Shown here: one piece after another, positions 26,352-33,648 of the stretch
How positions within the stretch are numbered: the stretch's first letter is position 1
How the letters are laid out: each line of letters begins with the position of its first letter
Source: JAGOBP01 sp046328575
Lineage (GTDB): Bacteria; Chloroflexota; Anaerolineae; Fen-1058
Assembly: GCA_046328575.1 (NCBI GenBank)
Contig: JAXLWI010000008.1
Span: forward strand, 1-64,000
Direction of reading: 5' to 3'
Length of the DNA: 64,000 nucleotides
The notes under the pieces: model-generated
What the model was told of the DNA's origin: nothing
Seen by the model: only the letters and a program-made list of their open reading frames with translations
The model's database searches: none
Translations under genes and position numbers: made by a program

Positions 26352-26879
26352 GTGAACGATCCACGCTCTCAGCCCGCGTCTGCGCGGGCTGTCCGCGAGG
26401 ACGCGGACGCCGAGCAAACTACACAGATCGTACGCGCCACGTGGCGCGATACGCGCGCGCTGGTGAAACTCGATCGGCGCTGCTTCAAACCGATCGATGC
26501 GTTTGGCTGGTACGAGTTCTTCGGCCTGAGTGTCTGGCCAGGCGTGATCGCGCTAAAAGCGATGAACGGTGATCGGATCGTCGGCTTTATCGCCGGCGAT
26601 CCGCGCCGCAGCGAAGGGCACACGATCATCGTCACGATCGGCGTCGATCCCGACTGGCAGGGGCGCGGCCTGGGCGAACGCTTAATGCGGGCAGTCGAAG
26701 CCCGATCGGTTTTGCCGCGTTTGCAGTTGATGGTGCGCGTCAGCAATCGGCCCGCGCTGGGCCTGTATCGCAAACTGGGCTACCAGATCGTCGATACGTG
26801 GCGGCGCTACTACGGCGACGGCGAAGACGCGTATTTGATGGAAAAAGACATCTCGCCCTTACCCCAATCTTCTCCCTAG
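26352..26879 (+). CDS. GNAT-family N-acetyltransferase
   Basis: This 175-residue protein starts with GTG two bases after the SPFH stop. The GNAT core has VTIGVDPDWQGRGLGERLM (the acetyl-CoA Q/R-x-x-G-x-G/A loop is QGRGLG) and the motif-B-like end ALGLYRKLGYQIVDTWRRYY. This is close to RimI-type protein acetyltransferases. The first 30 residues are a charged leader that may be disordered. The last nine residues (ISPLPQSSP) are encoded by an intergenic palindrome, so the native C-terminus may have been replaced. It closes the PspA-SPFH block. Confidence 0.85.
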   Translation: MNDPRSQPASARAVREDADAEQTTQIVRATWRDTRALVKLDRRCFKPIDAFGWYEFFGLSVWPGVIALKAMNGDRIVGFIAGDPRRSEGHTIIVTIGVDPDWQGRGLGERLMRAVEARSVLPRLQLMVRVSNRPALGLYRKLGYQIVDTWRRYYGDGEDAYLMEKDISPLPQSSP

Positions 26880-26916
26880 CAGGGAGCGAGAGCGCGAGGT
26901 AGCGCGGGTGAGGGTT
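26852..26916. repeat. Imperfect palindromic element overlapping the GNAT 3' end
   Basis: Nested arms CCCTTACCC/GGGTGAGGG (outer) and CTCCCT/AGGGAG (26872-26877 and 26881-26886, inner) are present. This resembles dispersed CCCTCACCC-type intergenic palindromes found in many bacteria. It supplies the GNAT stop codon. Confidence 0.55.
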
Positions 26917-26932
26917 GAATTGAGGGAACGCA

Positions 26933-28090
26933 ATGCGATACCGAAACTTGCTGCGTCTCACATTAGTGATGGTGGTTATCTCGCTGCTGGTGTCCGCCTG
27001 CGGTGGATCGAGCGAGCCGACGAAAGGCGATCTCACCGTGTACGTCGGTGCGCCGTTGTCGGGCTTTCAGGCCAATGGCGGCCAGACGGTGCTGGGCGGC
27101 GTCCGGCTCGCGGCGGAAGAGTTCAACCGATCGGGTGGCTTGCTGGGCTACAAAGTTGTGATCGTGCCGCTGGACGATGAAAGCGACAGCGATGTCGCCG
27201 TCACGCTGGCTCAGCAGGTGAAAGCCGACATCGAGGCCGGCAAGCGGGTGCTCGGCGTTATCGGCCACTACAACAGCGGCCAGACTATCGCCGCGATGGA
27301 CATCTACAAAGACCTGCCCATCGTTGTGTTGACGCCCACGTCCAGCGAGATGAGTTTGACGCAGAAAGGCTATACCAACTTCTTCCGCGTCAACGCCAAC
27401 GATGCCACGCAAGCGCGCGTCGATGCCGCTTTTTTGGTGAATCAACTCAAGGCTAAGAAAGTGGCCGTCGTCCACAACGACGATCCGTACGGCGTGGGGC
27501 TGGCGAAGTTGCTCAGTAACGAACTGTCGAAGCTGGGCGCGCAAGCTGTCACTAATCTGCAAGTGAAGGTCGAACAGAGCGAGTATAGCTTCGAAGTGCA
27601 GCAGATCAAGACCGCCGCGCCTGATGCGATTTTTTATGCGGGTTACGAAGTTGAGACGCCGTATCTGCGCAATGCATTGGTGAAGGCGGGCGTGTTGCTG
27701 CCGTTCATGGCCAGCGACGGCGCTTTCCTCAGCGCCACCATCGACGAGAGCGACAACACCGCGGAAGGCATGTACATCAGTTCGTTCGCGCCCCAGCCCA
27801 GCGCCGTCGTTGATCAAGCTTGGATCGGCGCATATCAAGCCGTCGAATATCGCAATCCTGATACGTACAGCGTCAATGGCTACAGCGCGATGAAAGCGTT
27901 AGGCGAGGCCGTGAAGAAAGCCAACTCGATCGACGCGAAGCAAATTGAAAGCGCGCTGCACTCGATTGATCTTTCCACTCCGATCGGCCAGGTGGCGTAC
28001 GATGCCAACGGCGACCTCAAAGATCAGCGCGTGTACATCTTCCAAGTGCAGAAAGTCGATGGCGAACTGGAATTCGTGCAGATGAAGTAG
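26933..28090 (+). CDS. Branched-chain amino acid-type ABC substrate-binding lipoprotein
   Basis: This 385-residue protein has a lipoprotein signal (LLVSAC, Cys23) and a periplasmic-binding-protein type 1 fold of the LivJ/LivK kind. Signatures include LTVYVGAPLSGFQANGGQTV, AAEEFNRSGGLLGYKV and a VIGHYNSGQTIAAMDIYKD ligand-loop segment. The length is normal. A GAGGGA site precedes the ATG. No livHMGF permease or ATPase gene is nearby. What follows is an array of five unknown small membrane proteins, so it may serve as an orphan receptor. The ligand class (amino acid or amide) is inferred from the family only. Confidence 0.88.
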   Translation: MRYRNLLRLTLVMVVISLLVSACGGSSEPTKGDLTVYVGAPLSGFQANGGQTVLGGVRLAAEEFNRSGGLLGYKVVIVPLDDESDSDVAVTLAQQVKADIEAGKRVLGVIGHYNSGQTIAAMDIYKDLPIVVLTPTSSEMSLTQKGYTNFFRVNANDATQARVDAAFLVNQLKAKKVAVVHNDDPYGVGLAKLLSNELSKLGAQAVTNLQVKVEQSEYSFEVQQIKTAAPDAIFYAGYEVETPYLRNALVKAGVLLPFMASDGAFLSATIDESDNTAEGMYISSFAPQPSAVVDQAWIGAYQAVEYRNPDTYSVNGYSAMKALGEAVKKANSIDAKQIESALHSIDLSTPIGQVAYDANGDLKDQRVYIFQVQKVDGELEFVQMK

Positions 28091-28102
28091 TCGGCGGCTA
28101 GT

Positions 28103-28381
28103 ATGAGTCGAGAATTACTGATTGGCACATTGATCGTCACAATTGTCAGTTTGGCGCCGATAGTGGTCTTCCTACAGTCACGACATGATAAGCGCCACAT
28201 TCGCGAGTATCTGCTGGTCAACGGTGCATCCAACATCGTTGTTGCTTGGTCTGGCGGCGTGGCCTATAACATTGAGTATGTCGATCGGAAAGGCGAACGC
28301 TGTTACACAAGTTGCGTCGTGAAGAACAGCTTGTTTGGTGGAACGGCACTCTATTGGCGTGAACCACCTGTGTGTGAATAA
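28103..28381 (+). CDS. Tandem-family small membrane protein, copy 1
   Basis: This 92-residue protein has one N-terminal helix (LLIGTLIVTIVSLAPIVVFL) and a compact domain of about 65 residues. Shared family features are HIREYL, NGASNIVVAW, YNIEYVDRKG, a Cys before a V/K-rich strand (TSCVVKN) and the closing YWREPPV. It is the most divergent of five adjacent paralogues: it lacks the W-D-W motif and has a six-residue change before YW. It begins 12 bases after the substrate-binding gene, so the two are probably co-transcribed. The family is not recognised. Confidence 0.7.
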   Translation: MSRELLIGTLIVTIVSLAPIVVFLQSRHDKRHIREYLLVNGASNIVVAWSGGVAYNIEYVDRKGERCYTSCVVKNSLFGGTALYWREPPVCE

Positions 28382-28530
28382 AACCCTCGCCGTGTGTCAC
28401 TCGCGGCGAACACTTACACCTCCGCAGCGGGTGCAGTTTGGTGTTGTCAAATCTACCGCCATCTCGGCCGATAGAAGTTCCGCATTCGGTTCAGACACCA
28501 GCCTTGTTATAGGTTAGCAGAGCGCAGTCG

Positions 28531-28827
28531 ATGAGTAATATTCCCCTGCCCATTGCGATTTTGATAGCCGGCTTGTTCATCGGCTTTCGTGTGGCGGTCT
28601 TCTTTTACAAAGCATACGAAGACAAGCGCAGCATAGCCATCTACCTTAGCCGTCTTGGCGCGACGAATATCCGCTCCGCGTGGGACGTCGCTGCCGGTAC
28701 TCGCGATACATACATGTATGACGTAACCTACATCGGAGCCGATGGTCGCCCTCACCGTGCTCGCTGCAAAATCGGCGGATCGTACACTGAAAACGAAATT
28801 TATTGGTCAGAACCACCGGAAGTGTGA
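28531..28827 (+). CDS. Tandem-family small membrane protein, copy 2
   Basis: This 98-residue protein has an N-terminal helix (PIAILIAGLFIGFRVAVFFY) followed by the family domain: SIAIYLSRLGATNI, W-D at AWDVAAG, YDVTYIGADGRP, RARCKIGG and EIYWSEPPEV. It has the same Cys-Lys-Ile and C-terminal Y-W-x-E-P-P core as its neighbours. A 149-base gap with no recognisable promoter separates it from copy 1. The function is unknown; a membrane-anchored cytoplasmic or extracellular domain is equally possible. Confidence 0.7.
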   Translation: MSNIPLPIAILIAGLFIGFRVAVFFYKAYEDKRSIAIYLSRLGATNIRSAWDVAAGTRDTYMYDVTYIGADGRPHRARCKIGGSYTENEIYWSEPPEV

Positions 28828-28910
28828 AAGAAGATCAACGGTGTGTTGGTATTCGTTCAGGTGCCGCAGTAAATGCATTTCGGGTTGTAAGTAGTCGTGG
28901 AGTCGGTTAC

Positions 28911-29183
28911 ATGGACGTGGTATTGATTGTTGTCACGGTATTCGTGTTTGTGTTCGGAATCCCCTATTGGCTATCACGCGATCATATCCGAACGATTCGT
29001 GGATACCTGTTTAGGGAAGGTGCAGCCAATATCGTTGTTACTTGGGACTGGTTTGACGGTGATCGAGACAGTCAGACCTTCAATGTCAAATACACCGATC
29101 GGCACGGTCGAGTGTGCCAGACACGCTGCAAAATATCGGGTTGGAGTGGCGAAATCTACTGGTCAGAGCCGCCCGAAGTGTGA
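28911..29183 (+). CDS. Tandem-family small membrane protein, copy 3
   Basis: The ATG at 28911 gives 90 residues and is preferred to the in-frame start at 28803, which overlaps copy 2 and adds a non-family leader. The helix is VVLIVVTVFVFVFGIPYWL. The domain reads HIRTIRGYLFREGAANIVV, TWDWFDGDRDSQTFNVKYTD, RHGRVCQTRCKISG and IYWSEPPEV. It is closest to copy 4 (same T-W-D-W-F-x-G and Y-T-D-R-H-G-x-x-C-Q-T-R-C-K-I-S). Confidence 0.7.
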   Translation: MDVVLIVVTVFVFVFGIPYWLSRDHIRTIRGYLFREGAANIVVTWDWFDGDRDSQTFNVKYTDRHGRVCQTRCKISGWSGEIYWSEPPEV

Positions 29184-29206
29184 ACTGTTTTTGAGGTAGA
29201 TAGCAG

Positions 29207-29497
29207 ATGCGCGGAAATGTGACTATAGAATCGATCGTGTTTGTCATCATTCTTTTTGTGATTGTCATTGGCATGTCCTATTGGCAATCGCGTGAGAACA
29301 TGCAGACTATTCGCGCGCATCTCACGGCCAGAGGGGTAGTCAATATCACTGTAACTTGGGATTGGTTTGGTGGCGAGCGTGGCAATCAGGCCTTCAATGT
29401 TGCTTACACTGATCGACATGGTCAGCGCTGCCAAACACGCTGCAAAATATCAAATTGGAGCGATGACATATACTGGCGTGAGCCGCCTGAGGGGTGA
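29207..29497 (+). CDS. Tandem-family small membrane protein, copy 4
   Basis: This 96-residue protein starts 23 bases after copy 3. The helix is IESIVFVIILFVIVIGMSYW. The domain reads MQTIRAHLTARGVVNITV, TWDWFGGERGNQAFNVAYTD, RHGQRCQTRCKIS and IYWREPPEG. It is nearly the twin of copy 3, which indicates a recent duplication. As in copy 3 there are two Cys, C-Q-T-R-C, that could pair or bind metal; copies 2 and 5 keep only the second. Confidence 0.7.
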   Translation: MRGNVTIESIVFVIILFVIVIGMSYWQSRENMQTIRAHLTARGVVNITVTWDWFGGERGNQAFNVAYTDRHGQRCQTRCKISNWSDDIYWREPPEG

Positions 29498-29567
29498 GCC
29501 ATTCCATTTCCTTAATATGTGAGGTTCGCGGCGGATTGCTAAGTTCATCGAAGGCGGTTCTAATAAC

Positions 29568-29846
29568 ATGGAACTTGTGGTGCTTCTATTAGTCCTTGTC
29601 TTGGTTGCAATCATGTGGGCGGCAATCAACACAGAAATAACAAGCCATAAGCAGCGTATTGCTAAACACCTCATCAAAGCAGGTGCTTCGGACGTTGTTG
29701 TTTCATATGTCTGGTCTTCGGTTGATCGCTCAAACCGAGACTACAAAGTAGAGTATACCAATCCATTGGGTAGGCATCGCCAGATTACGTGCAAAATTAA
29801 CGGATGGACTGGAAAAATTTATTGGTCAACGCCACCTCGAATATGA
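29568..29846 (+). CDS. Tandem-family small membrane protein, copy 5
   Basis: This 92-residue protein has the helix LVVLLLVLVLVAIMWAAI and the domain HKQRIAKHLIKAGASDVVV, YKVEYTNPLGRHRQITCKIN and GKIYWSTPPRI. The W-D-W motif is replaced by Y-V-W, and only the Cys of C-K-I remains. The array ends here with a strong terminator 22 bases on. DNA in the array is visibly more AT-rich than its neighbours, which may mean relaxed selection or acquisition. Confidence 0.7.
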   Translation: MELVVLLLVLVLVAIMWAAINTEITSHKQRIAKHLIKAGASDVVVSYVWSSVDRSNRDYKVEYTNPLGRHRQITCKINGWTGKIYWSTPPRI

Positions 29847-29867
29847 ACGATTCGCATTCAAATTTTG

Positions 29868-29908
29868 CGCGGGCGAGTGTGTATCGAAGGCACACTCGCC
29901 CGTTGTGT
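29868..29908 (+). terminator. Terminator after the five-gene array
   Basis: Arms CGGGCGAGTGTG (29870-29881) and CACACTCGCCCG (29891-29902) form a perfect 12-bp stem with a 9-base loop, followed by TTGTGT. Confidence 0.75.
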
Positions 29909-29957
29909 GCCCCGAACGGGTGAGATTTATGGCCTGAAAAGGTCATGTAATTTATGG

Positions 29958-29963
29958 TACAAT
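29958..29963 (+). promoter_or_regulatory. -10 box TACAAT for korAB
   Basis: TACAAT follows a TG (TGGTACAAT) 65 bases before the korA ATG and directly behind a terminator. No good -35 box is seen. Confidence 0.5.
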
Positions 29964-30027
29964 AGCTTTAAATCGATGGACTTCGCGCCAATGCGAAGTT
30001 CATTTAATCTAAGCGAGGGCATGCTCC

Positions 30028-31860
30028 ATGAGCGTCATCGAACCACAGGCTGAAGCGAAGCCGGGCGGCGCAGCGAATCGGGCGCCGATCATCAACGATT
30101 TTTCGATCACGGCGGCCACCGTCAACGGTTCGGGCAGTCAGACCGCCAACAACACGCTGATCCGCGCCATCCATAAGATGGGCATTCCGGCCAGCGGCAA
30201 GAACCTCTTCCCCTCCAACATTCAGGGCCTGCCGACGTGGTTCACCATCCGCGTTAGCAAAGACGGCTACATTGCCCGCCGCGAGCGCGCCGAAATCCTC
30301 GTGGCGATGAACAAAGCGACGATTGCTGAGGACATCCAGAAACTGGAATCGGGCGGTGTCTGTCTGTACCCGATCGATGATCCGCTCCCCATCAAGCGCG
30401 ACGACATCACCTACTATCCGATGCCCGTCAACGAATTGGTCCGGAAATCGGGCGCGGATGCGAAGTTGCGGCCATACGTTGCCAACATGGTTTACGTCGG
30501 CATCCTCATGTGCCTGCTCGACATCGAAATGTCCGAGATCGAAGCGGCTTTGATGTTCCACTTCGGTGGCAAGCGCAAGGCCGTCGATCTCAACTTGAAT
30601 GTCGTCAAAGCGGCGTGTGAGTGGTCGCAAGCCAACTTGACCAAGACCGATCCGTTCCGTGTGGAGCGCATGAACAAGACCGAAGGCACGTTCCTGATCG
30701 ACGGCAACACCGCGTCGGCGTTGGGCGCGGTCTTTGGCGGCGTGCAGTTCGTCGCGTGGTATCCGATTACGCCCGCGACCTCGGTGGCCGATGGCCTGAA
30801 CGAATATCTGCCCGCGCTGCGGCGCAATCCCGATGGCACCACCAACTACGCCATCATTCAAGCCGAAGACGAACTCGCCGCGATCGGCATGGTTGTCGGT
30901 GCGGGTTGGGCGGGCGCGCGTTCGATGACGTCGACCTCAGGCCCCGGTATCTCGCTAATGGCAGAGTTCGTCGGTTACGCTTACTTCGCGGAGATTCCAG
31001 CCGTCATTGTCGATGTGCAGCGCATGGGTCCCAGCACCGGTTTGCCAACGCGCGTCTCGCAAGGCGATGTGCTCAAGACCTATTATCTGGGTCACGGTGA
31101 TTGTCGCCATGTGGTGCTGCTGCCCGCCAACATTCAAGAGTGCTTCGAGTTCGGCGGCACGTCGCTCGATTTGGCTGAGCGGTTGCAAACGCCCATCTTC
31201 GTCCTCACCGACCTTGATCTGGGCATGAACCTATGGCCGACTGAACCCTTCAAATACCCAGAGCAACCGTTGGATCGCGGCAAAGTCCTATCGGCTGAAG
31301 ATCTAACCAAGATCAAGAACTGGAAACGCTATGCCGATGTGGATGGTGATGGTATTGGTTGGCGCACGCTGCCCGGCACTAATCATCCACTGGCCGCTTA
31401 CTTCACGCGTGGCACCGGCCACAACGAAGCTGCTGGTTACAGCGAACGTCCCGAAGATTGGCAAAGCAATCTGGAGCGGTTGGAGCGCAAGCACGACACG
31501 GCGCGTTCACTAGTGCCGCAGCCCATCATCGACGCCAATGCCGAAGCCGAAATCGGCTTGATTTCGTACGGCACCAACGATCCGGCGGTGCAAGAAGCGC
31601 GCGATCGGTTGGCGAAGACCGGCGTAAAGACGTCGTATCTGCGCTTGCGTGCGCTGCCGCTTGAATCGGCGCTGGTGGAGTTCATCAAGAAGCATCCGCG
31701 CGTTTACGTGATCGAAAACAATCTGGATGGTCAGATGCATTCGTTGATCCAACTGCATGCGCCTGAATATGCCACGCGCCTCGTGTCGCTGGCAAAGTGC
31801 GACGGCCTGCCGCTCAGCGCGCGCTGGATCATGGAATCAATTTTGGAACAAGAACGGTAG
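30028..31860 (+). CDS. korA: 2-oxoacid:ferredoxin oxidoreductase, fused gamma-alpha subunit (KorA-type)
   Basis: This 610-residue protein carries the gamma domain at the N-terminus (residues about 20-190: SGSQTANNTLIRAIHKMGI, VYVGILMCLLDIEM). The alpha (pyrimidine-binding) domain follows from about residue 215 (WYPITPATSVADGL, AIIQAEDELAAIGMVVGAGW, TSTSGPGISLM). With the beta subunit encoded next it would decarboxylate 2-oxoglutarate or a related 2-oxoacid to the acyl-CoA and reduce ferredoxin. The fused layout and length match mycobacterial-type KorA (about 650 residues). The ATG at 30028 follows a GCGAGGG site. The 2-oxoglutarate preference is inferred from the family and not proven. Confidence 0.9.
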   Translation: MSVIEPQAEAKPGGAANRAPIINDFSITAATVNGSGSQTANNTLIRAIHKMGIPASGKNLFPSNIQGLPTWFTIRVSKDGYIARRERAEILVAMNKATIAEDIQKLESGGVCLYPIDDPLPIKRDDITYYPMPVNELVRKSGADAKLRPYVANMVYVGILMCLLDIEMSEIEAALMFHFGGKRKAVDLNLNVVKAACEWSQANLTKTDPFRVERMNKTEGTFLIDGNTASALGAVFGGVQFVAWYPITPATSVADGLNEYLPALRRNPDGTTNYAIIQAEDELAAIGMVVGAGWAGARSMTSTSGPGISLMAEFVGYAYFAEIPAVIVDVQRMGPSTGLPTRVSQGDVLKTYYLGHGDCRHVVLLPANIQECFEFGGTSLDLAERLQTPIFVLTDLDLGMNLWPTEPFKYPEQPLDRGKVLSAEDLTKIKNWKRYADVDGDGIGWRTLPGTNHPLAAYFTRGTGHNEAAGYSERPEDWQSNLERLERKHDTARSLVPQPIIDANAEAEIGLISYGTNDPAVQEARDRLAKTGVKTSYLRLRALPLESALVEFIKKHPRVYVIENNLDGQMHSLIQLHAPEYATRLVSLAKCDGLPLSARWIMESILEQER

Positions 31861-31869
31861 AGGTGAATA

Positions 31870-32913
31870 ATGGCGACAACTGCAATGCCTAAACCCACTG
31901 GTCTCAATCTCGTCGGCCTCGGCAAAGCCGATTACAAAGGCGCACCCTCGACGTTGTGCAACGGCTGCGGTCACGACTCGATCGCCAGCCAGATTATCGC
32001 GGTGGCGTACGATCTATCGCTGGAGCCATATCGCATTGCCAAGTTCAGCGGCATCGGCTGCTCTAGCAAGAGTCCGGCGTACTTTTTGGGCCGCTCGCAC
32101 AGTATCAACGGCTTGCATGGCCGCATGCCGTCGATCGCAACTGGCGCGTTAACGGTCAACCGCGAACTGATCGGCCTGGGTGTCAGCGGTGACGGTGACA
32201 CGGGCAGCATCGGGTTCGGTCAGTTCAAGCACATGCTGCGCCGCAATGTCGATATGGTCTACATCATCGAGAACAATGGCGTGTATGGTTTGACCAAAGG
32301 CCAGTTCTCGGCCACCGCCGACGTAGGCCAAGAACTGAAATATGCGGGCAAGAACGAACTGCCGCCGATCGATTTGTGCCTTGAAGCGATTGCGTCCGGT
32401 GCGGGCTTCGTGGCTCGATCGTTTGCGGGTGATCCGAAGCAGGTTCAGCAGCTGCTGAAAGCGGCGATCAGTTATCACGGCACGGCGGTGCTGGACATCA
32501 TCAGTCCGTGCGTGACTTTCAACAACAGCGAACTCTCAACCAAAGGCTACAACTGGGGCAAGGAACACGAAGAGGCTCTGCACGAAGTCCGGTACGTGAT
32601 GCCCGCCGAAGAGATCATGGTCGAGTACAGCGAAGGCGAAGTGAAAGACGTGACCATGCACGACGGCTCATCGATCTTGCTGCGGAAACTCGGCAAGGAC
32701 TATGAACCGCGCGATAAGTACGCGGCGATGCGCTTGCTGGAGGAGGCCCGCGAGAAGCAACAGTTCATCACGGGTCTGATCTATATCGATGTGCAGCGGC
32801 CTAACCTGGCCGAACGTGAGCGGCTGACTGAAACACCGCTGGTGCAGTTGCCGTCTGAAAAACTGCGCCCATCGCGCGAGAAACTAGACAAAATCAACGC
32901 GTCGTTCATGTAA
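31870..32913 (+). CDS. korB: 2-oxoacid:ferredoxin oxidoreductase, beta subunit (KorB-type)
   Basis: This 347-residue subunit starts 9 bases after korA. The TPP-binding motif is GDGDTGSIGFGQFKHML followed by IIENNGVYGLTKGQ. Cys residues expected to hold one [4Fe-4S] cluster are in STLCNGCGHDS, GIGCSSKS and ISPCVTFNN. RSHSINGLHGRMPSIATGA is the typical active-site segment. The pair acts as a soluble alpha2beta2 enzyme of the reductive or oxidative TCA cycle. No separate gamma or delta ferredoxin gene is present; the gamma domain is in KorA, and ferredoxin must come from elsewhere. Confidence 0.92.
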   Translation: MATTAMPKPTGLNLVGLGKADYKGAPSTLCNGCGHDSIASQIIAVAYDLSLEPYRIAKFSGIGCSSKSPAYFLGRSHSINGLHGRMPSIATGALTVNRELIGLGVSGDGDTGSIGFGQFKHMLRRNVDMVYIIENNGVYGLTKGQFSATADVGQELKYAGKNELPPIDLCLEAIASGAGFVARSFAGDPKQVQQLLKAAISYHGTAVLDIISPCVTFNNSELSTKGYNWGKEHEEALHEVRYVMPAEEIMVEYSEGEVKDVTMHDGSSILLRKLGKDYEPRDKYAAMRLLEEAREKQQFITGLIYIDVQRPNLAERERLTETPLVQLPSEKLRPSREKLDKINASFM

Positions 32914-32920
32914 AAGACAA

Positions 32921-32954
32921 CGGGGCGAGTCATTGACTCGCCCCGATTTTATTT
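32921..32954. terminator. Terminator between korB and the convergent lipoprotein gene
   Basis: Arms CGGGGCGAGT and ACTCGCCCCG (32921-32930 and 32936-32945), extended by CA/TG, are followed by ATTTTATTT. It also ends the minus-strand gene. Confidence 0.8.
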
Positions 32955-33503
32955 CCCGCTATCAACCCACTCGAAAAACGCCGCGTGATTAGCGCGGATG
33001 AACTTCACAAACGCGCCGTTAAGGTTTACCCACACCCGATAGTATTCGCGCAGTTCAGCGGCTGTCGCGTCGTCTGGCGTCGACTGCAATTGCAGGCATT
33101 TTACTTGTACCTGCGCGCCTTTCCCCAACGCTGCACTCGACGCCGCATCCAGCGGCTTTACACCTTGAATTCCAGCCGATTCCAGCTCCGTGCTTAAAGT
33201 GCTCGCCTCGCCGTTCGCGCCGTCGCGTTGAACAATCGTGCGCGTGAGCGGTTGTGTTACATACGCGCCATCAGCCAGTTGCGTTGGATTGTTGCCATAC
33301 GCAAACGTGTACCGCACCCACGTCGTCGATGAAGTGGGCGGCCACTCGTCTGGAAACAGCGGCGATTGCAGCGTCGTCCACATCGTCGGCATACCGGATG
33401 GCGGTGATGGCGGCTTGGGGGTTGGGGTGTCACTCGGCATAGCGGTTCCTCCACAGGCAGCGATCAATATCGCCAACATCACAACGCTCGTTCGTTTCAG
33501 CAT
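32949..33503 (-). CDS. Lipoprotein of unknown function
   Basis: The ATG at 33503 is chosen over 33554 because it places a clean lipoprotein signal at the start: MLKRTSVVMLAILIAACGG, lipidated Cys17. A short Pro/Thr-rich linker follows, then a domain of about 140 residues with TWVRYTFAYGNNPTQLADG, a single inner Cys (VQVKCLQLQ) and a Trp/Phe-rich end (FFEWVDSGK). I do not recognise the domain. It is divergent from the oxidoreductase gene and convergent with korAB. Confidence 0.7.
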   Translation of the reverse strand: MLKRTSVVMLAILIAACGGTAMPSDTPTPKPPSPPSGMPTMWTTLQSPLFPDEWPPTSSTTWVRYTFAYGNNPTQLADGAYVTQPLTRTIVQRDGANGEASTLSTELESAGIQGVKPLDAASSAALGKGAQVQVKCLQLQSTPDDATAAELREYYRVWVNLNGAFVKFIRANHAAFFEWVDSGK

Positions 33504-33589
33504 GCTCGTCTTACCCTCGGTGGCCGATTTTAGAGTGGGGCACTGTGCACACAAGTATAGCGCAACCGTGAGGTTTGATCATAATTGCC

Positions 33590-33617
33590 TTGACGAGATT
33601 CAACCGGCTGGTATAGT
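33590..33617 (+). promoter_or_regulatory. Promoter of the oxidoreductase gene
   Basis: TTGACG (33590-33595) and TATAGT (33612-33617) have a 16-base spacer, 32 bases before the ATG at 33649. A CAGGAGA ribosome site lies between. Confidence 0.65.
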
Positions 33618-33648
33618 GGCTCAACGTGATACCCCTTCAGGAGACACC

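Noticed and set aside
25633..26364. 243-codon minus-strand frame in the SPFH region
   Set aside because: It is longer than any intact plus-strand frame there only because indels break the sense gene. The plus-strand fragments give a full SPFH protein.
26963..27838. 291-codon open frame antisense to the substrate-binding protein
   Set aside because: It is a shadow of a certain plus-strand gene and contains no recognisable motif.
30004..30861. 285-codon open frame antisense to korA
   Set aside because: It is a shadow frame; the korA reading is certain from its motifs.
33238..33648. N-terminal extension of the oxidoreductase
   Set aside because: The extension overlaps a convincing antisense lipoprotein, and a promoter and ribosome site precede the ATG at 33649.
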